From: Euborellia annulipes
Lineage: Eukaryota; Arthropoda; Insecta; Dermaptera; Anisolabididae
NCBI GenBank assembly: GCA_023213315.1
Contig: JAKCPI010009427.1
Coordinates: forward strand, 352,096 to 416,095
Length of the DNA stretch: 64,000 nt
Direction: 5' to 3'
The notes under the pieces were generated by a model, which did no database searches, was not told where the DNA came from, and was given only the letters and a program-made list of their open reading frames with translations. Shown here piece after piece: positions 1-11,087 of this stretch (the first letter of the stretch is position 1; each line of letters starts with the position of its first letter). Position numbers and translations under genes: made by a program.

Positions 1-73
1 GTTATTAATTAATAATATATACATATTGGGGGTCTAGGCATTTCAATTTAAGCTATTTGGTATCCATTTCGGA

Positions 74-150
74 CTGCCAGGGGTCCAAACCCTTGACGTT
101 CGGTATCGAATGTAGGCACGTTACCAACTACACCAAGCCTGAGGGCATTT
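74..150 (-). repeat. tRNA-derived SINE or tRNA pseudogene remnant
   Basis: On the minus strand an A-box-like stretch (TGGTGTAGTTGGTAACG, 119-135) is followed about 40 bases later by a degenerate B box (GTTTGGACC, 81-89). The spacing fits a pol III type-2 promoter, but the B box has lost the GTTCGA core and no clean cloverleaf folds. I read it as an old tRNA-derived SINE head or tRNA pseudogene, not a working tRNA. Confidence 0.5.
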
Positions 151-759
151 TTAAAAATCTTTTCTTAAGTCACCATTATTTACCATTATTTTGGCCTATA
201 TTTTTGTTAATCAAATTTCTTTAATATACTTTTACTCAGGGGTGGATTAAGGGTTGAAAATTAAAAATAAAATAAAAATTGAAATAATTATTTATAAATG
301 TATTCAAATTATTTTGAGAGTAATTCGCGGTGAAGGCTGCCATTTCCTTAAGGGGGGGAGGTATGAAGGCATTAACCAGGGGGGTTAATGCCCCATCCTT
401 TATAATGCATAAAGATATTAATGTTTTTTAATACTTTTGCTAAAAAATAAGTGCATTCCGTTCGAGTTAAAATTTATTTTCAATATTTAGCAAATAGCAT
501 AGTGGGGTAGAAACATTTTAATGTCTTTCTAAAATTTCTTATTACTGGGGCGGAATTAATTTTTGAGAATTTCGAAACTCTCTTAAAGAAATAATAATAA
601 CACTGATTAACTTAGGAACCCATCGAATCCATTGCAGAATTTTGTAGAGATTTTTTTCATTAGGTAGAAAAGTAAGATATGATTAGTCCACTTAGAATTT
701 TACTGGGGTGAGTTACCGCATCTTTTTGTATATAGAACTAATCTCAATTCGTATTTGAA

Positions 760-985
760 TTTTTACTTTCTCTTACCTATATGTATAAGTTAATATACAT
801 ATATATAGAGAGAAATTATTGGATTCATGTCAAAAATTCGATGTCGAGACTTTGATGGATATACACGTTTTGAGGTCTCTGAATCTAAAAAAGTGGTTTT
901 CGCGACATGTTCTGTCTGTGTGTCTGTTTGGGTTCAATTTAAAGCATGAAGGAAATTTTATATTTGAGTTAGGCACGCCTCTAGA
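760..985 (+). repeat. Family A, head fragment
   Basis: H1 hairpin (ACTTTCTCTTACC, then GAGAGAAA), the GATTCATG segment, the GTCTGTGTGTCTG tract and the start of the body are present. The copy stops at a GGCACGCCTCTAG stretch and runs into a foldback. The frame at 819-1097 is a by-product of the repeat. Confidence 0.85.
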
Positions 986-1002
986 GGAAGAAAAATATTT
1001 TT

Positions 1003-1202
1003 CTTCAGGAATGAAAGCTAGAAAAAACGGCGGCAGAATTTTTTCTTTAAAAATATGTCGTTTCGGCTTTGGTCAAAGCCATTCTCCGAGCTTTTAGTGG
1101 TCATCCGAGGATGGCTTTGACCAAGGCCGAAACGTAAGCTGTTAAAATATATTTTTAAAGAAAAAATTCTGGTTGAGTTTTCTTCTAACTTTCATTCCTG
1201 AT
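1003..1202. repeat. Foldback with CTGANGA-GAAAC motif, copy 1
   Basis: Two arms of about 95 bases are inverted around roughly 1097. Each arm carries GTTTCGGCTTTG, giving on the opposite strand a GGCTTTG/CAAAGCC stem next to CCGAAACG. The arms end in TCAGGAATGAAAG and CTTTCATTCCTGA. A second copy sits at 49166-49366. Confidence 0.8.
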
Positions 1203-1235
1203 ACAAATTCCACCAGCCATAAAATACCCTTATAC

Positions 1236-1496
1236 CAGCGTTTTCCAAACTGTGAGGCGCGGACTAGTCTAAGGGGAGGCGCGAATATTGGCCACCAGGA
1301 CCAATTTTTCAAATGATTGCTAGTTGTAATATAAATAAGAATAAATAAAAAAAATATTTTTATATAAATTTATATTTTTTTAGCATTAAAAATTTTTGTT
1401 TTTGTATTATTTTATAAAATGGGGGGAAGGGGGGAGGCGTCATAAGATTAATTATTTTTAAGGGAGGCGTGGTAACATAAAGTTTAGAAACCACTG
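1236..1496. mobile_element. hAT-like MITE, copy 1
   Basis: The ends are CAGCGTTTTCCAAACTGTG on the left and AAAGTTTAGAAACCACTG on the right, imperfect inverted repeats of the CAGNG...CNCTG type known for hAT elements. The 8-base flanks CCTTATAC and CTTTAAAC agree at 6 of 8 positions. The interior is AT-rich and non-coding. Related copies lie at 46888 and 49399. Confidence 0.7.
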
Positions 1497-1504
1497 CTTT
1501 AAAC

Positions 1505-2029
1505 AGTCATAAATAGACCCTTTTGTGCTGTGGCCAGTCGGTACCCTCACTTGAACTCAAGATCCTTCCTTAACATCTTAACACTTGCATTGCAACAAAA
1601 AATATCCCAAATTGGCAATAAACTTGCCCGCCTTTGGTGGGCTTTCCGCCTAGTTTATTTATAAAATCTAAATATTAATAATTAACAAAATAATAAAATG
1701 TATTAACCAGAAAGAATGGTGTCGAAATAATGTCTTAAAGAACACCTGGGGTGGATCATATGTCACCTGCCGTGAGAACAAAAAATATATCATCTTCCCA
1801 CACTAATCCAGATTCGAAGATATAAAAGGGGATTCATGATGGACATTCTGGTCACTTCCTTCTATGCCGATTCTTTGACTAGATCGGATGTTCACTAGAT
1901 TTTATTATACAAATAACGCCCCCTGAATAGACATCGTATTTTAAAATATACTGGTAATTGATTAATGAATCCCAATTTGGTGATGGACAGGGGCGGGGGT
2001 GGATAATTTTTTTGTGTCAATATGTATTT
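1505..2029. other. Unannotated AT-rich interval
   Basis: No gene seen. A short GC-richer patch at 1626-1660 (GCCCGCC...GGCGGA-like) resembles patches near 8030 and 47310 and may be repeat debris. Confidence 0.4.
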
Positions 2030-3752
2030 TCGACAGTACTGAACTTTAGAATTCAAGAAATAAAATGTATAAACATCGAAAAATATTTACATTTTCTTAC
2101 CATGGCAAACATTTATCTTTTTTTTTTTTGAAGAGTAAAGTGTGCTTCAAACAATTTTAAGAGCCAAATGAGAATATACATTTTCAAGAGCATCTAAAAA
2201 ATAATTGATTTATGAATTATAATCAACATTTTTAAAGTGAATTTTGAGAAAATCGAAGAAAAAAGTAAAAAAATTACATCAGTAAAGTACTGTACTTTTT
2301 GGCTGATTCTATTTAAAAGCTTATTTTTGCGTCTCAGTGGAGTAGCTAGCTTAAATAAAATTTATATAATTTCAACTTCGTCTCTCATTTCCTTTATACT
2401 TTATTTTGAACACAGACACACATACAAACGTACAGACAGATCATTTGGCGGGACCCCCTTTTCTAAACTTAGGAGCCCTCAAAACGTGTATTTCCATCAA
2501 AATCTCGACATCGAATTTTTGACATGAATCCAATTAGTTCTCTATATATAATACCATGGTACGTATAAGAGAAAGTAAAAAAAAATTGTTTGTTACCATC
2601 CCAAGTTTTTGTAGTGAAAATGAGAATATAGCATCTAAAAACTAATTGATTTTTGAATTTTAATCAAAATCGTTAGAGCGAATTTTGAGAAAATCGAAAA
2701 AAAAACCGAAAAAGTACATCAGTAAAGTTCTAGTACTCCTCGTAGCTCTTATCGTTGTTGAGATATTTTGTTCGCAGATAGACAGACACACAGTCAGGCC
2801 ATGTTGCGAAAATCACTTTTTTGGTCTCAGGTGATCTCAAAACGTGAATATCCATCAGAATCTCGACATCGAATTTTTGACATAAATCCACTACTTTCTC
2901 TCTATACCCTAGTATATTAATACATATAGGTAAGAGAAAGATAAAAATGATTTCTATTATAAGGTGGATAAGAAAATCCTTTTATAAACATTTACAGTCA
3001 TCTTGTGAACAATCTATTGATATAAAAAAAAATCTGGTGTGACAAGCACAGAACACAACTTTCTCTTACGTTCGGTAATCGAAAGTTGTGTTCTGTGCTT
3101 GTCACACCAGATTTTTCGTGTCGACATATATTTAGTTTCCGCCAATATATTAGAATTCAAGATATAAAATTTATAAACAGAAAAATAGCTAGATGCACAA
3201 GAGTAAAGTGTGCTTCAAACAATTTTGAGGACAAAACGAGAATATACATTTGAAAGAGCATCTAAAAAATAATTGATTTTTGAATTTTAATCAAAATCGT
3301 TAGAGCGAATTTTGAGAAAATTGAAAAAAACTGAAAAAGTACATCAGTAAAGTACTAGTACCCTTTGGCCGATTTTGATTAAAAGCTTATTTTTCCGGTC
3401 CCGGGGGCTGCCTAACTTAAATATAAAATTTCAACCTCCTAGCTCAATTACATCAGTAATGTACTAGTACTCTTTGGCCAATTTTGATTAAAAGCTTATT
3501 TTCACGCTCCCGGGGGGTGTTTAACTTAAATATAAAATTTCAGCCTCATAGCTCAATTCCTTCATGCTTAAAATTGAACACACACAAACAGACACACACA
3601 CACACAGACAGACCATGTTGCGAAAACCACTTTTTTGGACTCAGGGGACCTCAAAACGTGTATATCCATCAAAATCTCGACATCGAATTTTTGACATGAA
3701 TCCAATACTATATATTAACATATATATAGAGGTAAGAGAAAGTAAAAAATCA
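2030..3752 (-). repeat. Family A, three copies in head-to-tail array
   Basis: Three minus-strand copies follow each other: 2030-2580 (lacks H2), 2581-2945 (body and head) and 3025-3752 (complete, beginning with the H2 hairpin at 3027-3115 and ending with GGTAAGAGAAAGT). The third has an internal duplication of the body at about 3405-3540. The short frames at 2237-2527 and 3484-3800 encode the same ...NVYIHQNLDIEFLT tail seen in other copies and arise from the repeat. Confidence 0.9.
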
Positions 3753-3789
3753 AGCTTGAAGGGTGACATAAAATGCTTACAGTTAGAAA

Positions 3790-3853
3790 GGGGTTCGTGA
3801 GAAAAAAAAGTTTAATAGGGGGTCCGCGAACTACAAGAGTTTAAGAACCCCTG
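3790..3853 (-). repeat. hAT-like terminal fragment
   Basis: GGGGGTCCGCGAAC followed by TTTAAGAACCCCTGG reads, on the minus strand, as CCAGGGGTTCTTAAACT...GTTCGCGGACCCC, the shape of many hAT non-autonomous ends. Only one end is visible. Confidence 0.5.
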
Positions 3854-4389
3854 GAATACCACATTATTTAATTTTAACTTTTCTTAGGTTATACACTCTT
3901 AATAAATAAAACCGGTATGTCTACAGTATTTGTTAAATTTACCATAATAGTTATTTGGTCAACTGCATCTATACAGAGAACACATTAAATAGTGCCCTTT
4001 GTGCTTGATACCGAAATCCAACTAAACGCTGAGACAAATCCCTCTCAGGTCCAGCTGATGGAGCCCAGCCCTGATTAAATTTCATTTACACTATGCATCC
4101 ATTATCCCGGATGTGATCTTAGTTTACGTTCAATATAAAGACGATTGTTCTATACAGGAAATTTCATCAAACAATTAAAAATAAAATCATCTCTTTTCTT
4201 CTAGATGATATTTATCCAAAAAAATTTATTAAATAATAAATTTGTATTACAAATATTTATTTTAATCATAATGACTGGAGGCCAATAATTTCTTAATTAA
4301 ATCAATAAATAGTAATGAAAATTAGAAAGGACCAATTGTAGCTAGGTATTATAAAGTAGTTAACAATTTTAAGAGTATTCATCATTGAG
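3854..4389. other. Unannotated AT-rich interval
   Basis: No gene or clear repeat recognised. Confidence 0.4.
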
Positions 4390-5320
4390 AATTTAATTTT
4401 ACTTTTTTCTTACCTATGTATGTAATATACAGGGTGTCCTAGGTGTCACAAACCCCATTGTTGGAATCGAAAGAGAAAAATATTCTGAGCCCAAAAATCC
4501 ATGTTTGGAGTTTTTTGATTAAGTAGTTAATTAGTAATTAATTTATAAATGTGACCAATCAGGAGCGCGCTACAGAAGAATAGAAATAAGTGGGATAGTA
4601 GTAGATAAATGACAGAGAAGCTTCACGTAAATTGTTTTGGTTAATTAATAAAATAATAATAATTATTATTGAAGTACAAAAATAATAATCTCAAAATAAA
4701 TGACAGAGAAGTTTCAGCTGAATTGTTTTGGTTAATGAATAATAATAATAATAATTTTTAAAATACATCAATTAAAGACACAATTAACCAAAACAATTTA
4801 CCTAAGCTTCTCTGTCATTTATTTCGAGTTTTTTATTTTTTTATTTCAATAATAATTATTATTATTTTAATAATTAACCAAAAGAATTCGTCTGAAGCTT
4901 TCTTGTCATTAATCCTAAGTCTTTAATTGTTGTATTTCTAAAATTATTATTATTATTTCATTCATTAACCAAAACAATTCAGCTGAAACTTCTCTGTCAT
5001 TTATTTTGAGATTATTATTTTTGTACTTCAATAATAATTATTATTATTTTATTAATTAACCAAAACAATTTACTTCACGTCATTTATCTACTACTATCCC
5101 AATTATTTTCTATTCTTCTGTAGCGCGCTCCTGATTGGTCACTTTTATTAATTAATTAACTACTTAATCAAAAAATTCCAAACATGGATTTTGGGCTCAG
5201 AATATTTTTCTCTTTCGATCCCAACAATGGGGTGCGTGACACCTGGGACACCCTGTATAGTGAGAAAATATTTCGATCATGTCAAAAATAAGAATGGTCG
5301 CGTATCCCAGTCTTGGACAC
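4390..5320 (+). repeat. Family A head split by a MITE
   Basis: The left half of H1 (TACTTTTTTCTTACCTATG) lies at 4398-4429 and its right half with ATCATGTCAAAAAT at 5258-5290. Between them sits the MITE 4430-5255, inserted in the AT loop of the hairpin. Confidence 0.75.
4430..5255. mobile_element. Long-inverted-repeat Tc1/mariner-like MITE
   Basis: The ends CAGGGTGTCC...GGACACCCTG are flanked by TA on both sides (4428-4429, 5256-5257). The inverted arms are long (over 150 bases) and include GAGCGCGCTACAGAAGAA. The centre is built from repeated, alternately inverted units containing AAATGACAGAGAAG and ATTGTTTTGGTTAAT. About 826 bp, no open frame. TA duplication and end sequence point to Tc1/mariner mobilisation. 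Confidence 0.85.
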
Positions 5321-6019
5321 ACCCCAATATTTATTAATAAGTCGTTTTCTAAACATGTTTACAAACCGTAAACATCATCAAAATTGATTGTTATGTATAA
5401 TCATTTAGTGATATTAATTAATTCTGATATTCTAGTCAGTAGTGAAATTAGTTTCGCATCAACACTTCTACCAGCTAGAGGAATTAATTATAATAAAACT
5501 ACCAACTGGAAAATGGTTTAATATTTTTTCCCTGATCCATGTGTAAGCAATTAAAATGATCATGCTTGACCTAAATTCTAGACAAGAAATATTGTGATGC
5601 TAATTTATTAGAATCAGAACTGGCAGGGGTGATGAAATGAAATTAACATTTTTTTAATTATTTATAATTACAAATTTATTTGAAATCTAGTTGGTAAAAT
5701 ATTTGTTTTTAAATTTCAAGTCATAGGAATAGGATTCGGATTTTTTCCAAGGGAGGGGGACAAGAAAATACAAGACTTCAAAAATATAAATACAATACAA
5801 ACTCTGCTAATTCGGCCTAAACGGGATCGGGCCTATGCCGGATTACACGAAACATTTAATATAATGCAAAATTACATAATTATCTCTTGAAAAAATCTGT
5901 ATTAACACTTTGTTTTCTTAAATTACCCCTTTTTTTGCTGCAATATTCTGAAGAAGTGACTTTTCAATGCGCCGGATTAGCCGATATGCCGGATTAGCAA
6001 GACTCTACTGTACTAATTA
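5321..6019. other. Unannotated AT-rich interval
   Basis: No gene seen. 5800-6000 has a slightly GC-richer patch (GGCCTAAACGGGATCGGGCC) with GCCGGATTA repeated at 5838 and 5972-5998. Confidence 0.35.
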
Positions 6020-6995
6020 TAATGATAAGTACAAGAGTAGAGTAGTCCTCAAACAAAATTGGGGGCCAAATGAGAATATACATTTTAAAGAGCAACGTCT
6101 ATATCTATCAAAATCTACATCGAAATTTTGGCATGAATCCAATATTTCTCTCTCTATATAAATATATTTATAGGTAAAAGAAAACAAACAGAAAAAGTAT
6201 ATTAATTTAAAAAAAATCTGGTGTGACTGATCTCACAACTTTCTCTTACCTTCGGTAATTGAAAGGTGTGTTCTGTGCTTGTGACACCAGATTATTTTGT
6301 CTCGACATATATTTAGTTTTCCACATGGAACATTTGAACTTAAAATATAAAATTTATAAACATCATTACTAGACCTATATATAAAGCGCTAGCCATTCAC
6401 ATCCGGTGTATGTAATGTGTTTACCATTCTCTCTCTCTCGCTGAATGACCAGAATCAGAGGTGGGGGGAAGTCAGAGAGGGAATTTTAGAACTTTAAGTC
6501 AGAGATGGAAATTTAAATTTTCCAAACAGTAGGCAAGAATAAATTTGATTAAGGGTGCGTTGGTTTATTTATATTTTGTTACCAAGGCAATCATTTCTCC
6601 TATCTTTATTATGAAGTACAACAGTAAAGTGATTTTCAAATAATTTAAAAGAGATACATTTTAAAGAGCATCTAATAAATATTGATTTTTGAATTTTAAT
6701 CAACGAATTTTGAGAAAATCAATAAAGTATTATTTTTTGGCTGATTTTGATTTTATTTTTAAGCTTATGAGGGTGCTTAACTTAAATATAAAATTCCAAC
6801 CTTTTAGCTCATTTCCTTCTTGCTTTAAATTGAACACAGACACACACACACAGACAATTTTGCGGAACCCACATTTTTGAACTCAAGTGACGTCAAAACG
6901 TGTATATCCATCAAAATCTCGACATATAATTTGTTACATGAATTCAATACCTTCTCTCTCCTTATATATATATTACATGTATAGGTAAGCGAAAG
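6020..6995 (-). repeat. Family A, partial plus complete copy
   Basis: A deleted copy (6020-6185, body joined to head) is followed by a full minus copy starting with H2 at 6210-6295 and ending GGTAAGCGAAAGT. The second copy has lost part of the body around 6700-6760. Confidence 0.85.
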
Positions 6996-7059
6996 TAACA
7001 TATCATGGAAATTCAATTGATGTCACAGATGTAACAACCTTTAAAAACTTAGCTGAATT

Positions 7060-7128
7060 GTACCTGAAGAAGGCCACAGAATGAGTGGCCGAAACATTGT
7101 AATTTTTACAAATAAACCACAGTTAAAC
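7060..7128 (+). repeat. Half foldback with CTGANGA-GAAAC motif
   Basis: CTGAAGA (7064-7070), a perfect 6-bp stem GGCCAC/GTGGCC (7072-7077, 7085-7090) and GAAAC (7091-7095), followed by AATAAACCACAG. No inverted partner arm is visible nearby, so this is a solo half of the foldback class. Confidence 0.6.
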
Positions 7129-7198
7129 CGAAAATCACTAATATCATGGACGTGTGAAAATATTATGTAGAACGATTCTCAACGAAGTTATTTCTTAT

Positions 7199-7361
7199 CG
7201 AACTTGCTGCAGCTTCTTATCGTTTCACAGGTTTTCGCTGTCAAGAATAAAACAATTTTTTTGGGCCCACTTGAAACATAAAAATAAAATAGTTTTTTAA
7301 AAAATTGTTTTATTCTTGACACCGAAAACCTGTGAAACGATAAGAAGCTGCAGCAAGTTCG
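7199..7361. repeat. Near-perfect inverted repeat, 63-bp arms
   Basis: The arm 7199-7262, with GCTGCAGCTTCTTATCG, is inverted at 7299-7361 with only one or two mismatches around a 36-base spacer. Such recent symmetry suggests a young foldback or MITE. No target duplication was identified. Confidence 0.75.
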
Positions 7362-7651
7362 GTGTGAAAATATAAATAAATTTATTAGTGGATAATTTCG
7401 GAGTTATGTAATCTTGATTAAAAGATTCAGAGGCAGGCTAGTAGGAGAGCGAGGGGTTCTAAACAAAGAAACCCTAGGCTAGGAAGCCCAGTAGTGCCAG
7501 ACAGATTCACTTCCGAGGCACCATCGGCCTAAGCATCTTTCTCACAACAAACTTCACATAGACAGCCTCTCTCTCACAGCATACATGCTACTTGTCTACC
7601 TTATTTTTTCCTAACATAGACTACACAATAAGTATATTTCTTCTCACTATT

Positions 7652-7756
7652 TTTACTTTCACTTACATATACATATATATTATATATATGTATAGATAAA
7701 GTATTGGATTCATGTCAAAAATTTGATGTCGAGATTTTGATGGATATACACGTTTT
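7652..7756 (+). repeat. Family A, head only
   Basis: H1 followed by GATTCATGTCAAAAATTTGA and GATGGATATACACG, then cut off by the inverted-repeat element at 7776. Confidence 0.8.
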
Positions 7757-7775
7757 GCTCTACAGGTTTCGCGGC

Positions 7776-8372
7776 TTCTAGGCTTGAAGAGGACTTTCTA
7801 GGGATTACAGGAAAATTATTTTTCACCCCAAAATTCCTATAACTTTTTGTGTTATTAATTACTTAAATTACGATTTCTCCCTTAGGAAATGTATAGAGAA
7901 ATATTTATGTAGTCTTTGCATTTGTGCATCCAGTGAATATAAACAAATCCTCAAACAGGCACTGAATTGGAATATAGTAATGATAATTTTCTTTTCATAA
8001 TTAAAAAGAAAAAGCGAGGGTCCGCCAGAGGGCGGGCCCGAACCAGTAGGCGGGAAGTCCCGCCGAAGGTGGACTCCTCGGCTAGAATATTATAAAAAAA
8101 TAATTACCACTTTTTATTAATTTATAACCCCCTGCAATGCAAGAGGTTATTTAAATATATACTCATATTAAAAATATTCTAAACATACAAAATTTTTCAA
8201 TAGCATTCAATAATATTGCAAAAAATAGATAAATTTTTAATATCTTCATACATTTCCCAATGGGAGAATTCGTAACTTCAACAATTAATAACTCAAAGAG
8301 TTATAGGAATTTCGGGTCGGAAATAATTTTCCTGTAATCCATAGAAGGTCCTCTTTAAGCATATCAAATTTG
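7776..8372. repeat. Inverted-repeat element with GC-rich centre
   Basis: Arms of about 110 bases (7776-7900 and 8262-8372) share GGATTACAGGAAAATTATTT and CCTATAACT in opposite orientation. The centre holds a GC-rich patch (8015-8085: CCGCCAGAGGGCGGGCCCG) within AT-rich DNA. No coding frame. Likely a non-autonomous DNA element. Confidence 0.65.
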
Positions 8373-8986
8373 GTTTTGAAATTTTAACGGAAAGTTGCCC
8401 AAATAGCTTGACAGACAGACGGACTTAAGCGAATTATATATATATATAGATAATAAATTGTCTTATTTGTGAATAGATATTTTATTAATTTTGAAAAATA
8501 AAATATCTATTAAATAAACCTCTGATGTTCCAACTTTATGTCAAACCATTTTCAGAGTTGATATATTTCACACATGAGATCGAAAAACTATTACTATCCG
8601 TCACGCTAACAATTTTATGATAGAGTTTATTTTGTATACTTCAGATTTAAAATTTTTTTTTTTTTGAGGGAAAATTTATTTGACACATTTAAAAAATTCA
8701 TTCGCGTTCATATAAATCAATTGAATTTCAGTTGATATACTAGTAAATAAAATAAAAATTATAATTTATTTAAAAAAAAAAAAAAATCTCTTAAATTGTC
8801 ATTTTGATTAAATTCAAGACTTTTTTTTTGGGGTTCATTAATAATTTATTTGTATTTGTTAAACAAGCAGATGTTAAGCATAAAATACTTACTATTCAAC
8901 TGAAAATGAATTGAGCACACATCTTTTATTTATTCTTAATGGATTATTAAGATAGGTATCTATATTTCACAATTATTATGACTTTT
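8373..8986. other. Unannotated AT-rich interval
   Basis: No gene seen. Contains ACAGACAGACGG at 8411 and several T or A runs. Confidence 0.4.
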
Positions 8987-9175
8987 TTACTTTCTCTTAC
9001 CTATATATATAATATATAGATAGAAAGTATTTATTTTGATTTTATTGAATATGTCTTCTTCCTATTTTAACCATTAAAATTTATAGTGGGATGATTTTTA
9101 AGCTTTTTACTACACAGAGCATATGGAAATTTTGAATCAATTGACTTTTACTTTCTCTTATTTAGTTAGTAAACG
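8987..9175 (+). repeat. Family A solo H1 hairpin and fragment
   Basis: H1 with both arms (8989-9030: ACTTTCTCTTACC...AGAAAGTA) stands alone. A second half-motif, TTACTTTCTCTTATT, lies at 9149-9163. Confidence 0.7.
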
Positions 9176-9214
9176 CAAGTCAAGTTTGGAACTAAGGGGG
9201 GGGGAGAACTAAAT

Positions 9215-9306
9215 ATATCTCGACACAAAAAAATCTGATGTGACAGCACAATACACAAGGAAGTTGTGTGCTGTGCGTTTTTTTAAGTCACATCACACCA
9301 GGTTGT
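9215..9306 (+). repeat. Family A solo H2 hairpin
   Basis: TCTCGACACAAAAAAATCTG, GTGTGCTGTGCG and CACACCAGG form the tail hairpin of family A with no body attached. Confidence 0.75.
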
Positions 9307-9371
9307 TCAGCTTAATATATAAACAATTATTTTATATAATTTTTATTTAATTAGTTCATAGATGTCACCCA

Positions 9372-9765
9372 GACCACATTTTTTATTAAATACCTGTATT
9401 TATTAAAAATATATAAATACTGTACAACGTTTCGACTGCTTATTCTGCAGCTGTTATCAAGTACTGTGCACTTGCTCCGACCCAAGTGAACCAACTGTCA
9501 TGTCCGTTACGTGCCTTTTTATATACAGCGACGTCAGCGCCATCTGTCGGGGCTTTTATATACAGCTTTTATATACAGCGACGTCAGCGCCATCTGTAAA
9601 CGCTGACGTCGCTGTATATAAAAAGGCACGTAACGGACATGACAGTTGGTTCACCTGAGTCGGAGCACGTGCACAGTACTTGATAACGGCTGCAGAATAA
9701 GCAATCGAAACGTTGTACAGTATTTATATATTTTTAATAAATATGTAACACAAAAATATGGTCTA
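9372..9765. repeat. Long foldback, 145-bp arms
   Basis: The left arm (9372-9540) and right arm (9600-9765) are close to perfect complements, sharing TACAACGTTTCGA, GCACTTGCTCCGAC and GCGACGTCAGCG. The short centre repeats the arm end (TTTTATATACAGCGACG). The outer ends read AGACCACA and TATGGTCT. The same outer end occurs at 37993-38044. Confidence 0.85.
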
Positions 9766-9769
9766 TGAT

Positions 9770-10276
9770 TAAAAATTCCCCTAATAATAATTTTTTCATT
9801 TACTTTTGGAATCGATAGTAATGTTGAAACCAAATCAAAATTGATCTCTCAAACCACTGGAATTTGAATTTATTTCCGGGATATTTTGCTCTACAATATT
9901 TGAAAATTTAACTCTCTATATCGTTAAATTTGCAAGGTTTTCATCTTAGAATCTATTCAAATTGAATATATCCCAAAATTAGGTCGCCAGACATTATTAT
10001 TGTAATTGCACACATAATTTAAGGTCGATCCCCTCAAGAGAGAGAGTTTCATACCTTCCCAAACAAGAAAGCCTTGGAAATAAAAACACTGGCTAAAGAC
10101 TCATTAAAAGAAACAACTTTTTATGTTTGTATACATTCACCGCAAAATTTAACCTCTTCCTAATCGTGCTTGTATATTATGAGGAACAATATAAACTGGG
10201 ACACTATTTCAATTGAAAATCTTAAATTATTTTTTTATGATTTCATTATTGAATTTCTTTATTAAATTAACGGGCG
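9770..10276. other. Unannotated AT-rich interval
   Basis: No gene or recognised repeat. Confidence 0.4.
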
Positions 10277-11087
10277 ATTTTTTACTTCATCTTATAATAT
10301 ATGTTAATATATATATATAAAAAGCTTTGGATTCATGTCAAAAATTTTATTTCGAGGATGGGAATACATGTTTTGAGATCCTCTGAGTCCAAAAATGTGA
10401 ATCTCGCAAAATGGTCTGTCTGTCTGTTCCAAAGCATGAAGGAATTAGGTTAAAATTTTATATCTAAGTTAGGCACCTCCTCCCCTGAGGGATGAAAATA
10501 TGCTTTTAAATAAAATCGGCCAAAAAATACTAATACTTTACTGATGTACTTTTTAAGTTTTTTTCTATTTAGTCAAAATTCACTCTAATGATTTTAAATA
10601 AAATTCATAAATCAATTATTTTTTAGACGCTCTTTTTGAAATGTATATTCTCATTTTGCCCTCAAAATTGTTTGAAGCACACTTTACTCTTATCCTTCAT
10701 AGGAAAGATAAGAGAAATTTTCGCTATGTTAACAAATTTTACATTTAGAATTCTCATAAATATATAGACCGAAACTATATGTCGACACAAAAAATTTGAT
10801 TTGTCAAGCACAGAAGACAACTTTCAATTACCAAATGTAAGAGAAAGTTGTGTATCGTGCGAACATCACACCAGATTTTTTTTTTAAATTTGTAATCCAA
10901 TTGATATATTTTTAAAATATAGGTCTATATTTTTCATGTTTATTAATTTTACATCTTGAATTCTAATTTATAGACGGAATATATGTCGATACAATATATC
11001 TGGTGTAAAAAGCACAGAACACATCTTTCTATCACCAAAGGTAAGAGAAAGTTGTGTGCTGTGCAACCAGTCACATCAGATTATTTT
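10277..11087 (+). repeat. Family A, complete, with duplicated tail
   Basis: A degraded H1 (10279-10325) leads through the full body to H2 at 10790-10878. A second tail segment with its own H2 (10905-11087) follows, so the 3' part is tandemly repeated. Both H2 centres keep a form of GGTAAGAGAAAGT. Confidence 0.85.

Larger units (their letters stand above)
227..1500 (+). repeat. 1.3-kb duplicated block, copy 1
   Basis: This stretch matches 48360-49675 almost base for base in the same order: a GGGGTGGATTAAGGGTTG start, a G-run near 350, the segment ending in TTACCGCATCTTTTT, a family A head, a foldback and a hAT-like end. Sharing the nested parts in the same positions means the whole block was copied after assembly. 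It differs by scattered substitutions and small indels. No coding content is visible. Confidence 0.85.

Noticed and set aside
2030..3752. Helitron assignment for family A
   Set aside because: A terminal hairpin exists, but there is no TC start, CTRR end or A/T insertion site seen, and both ends have hairpins.
3484..3800. Short proteins ending ...NVYIHQNLDIEFLT in several family A copies (also 2237, 13639, 56470)
   Set aside because: They recur only because the repeat recurs. Reading frames break at different places in each copy, start codons differ, and low-complexity THTHT tracts come from the CA/GACA run.
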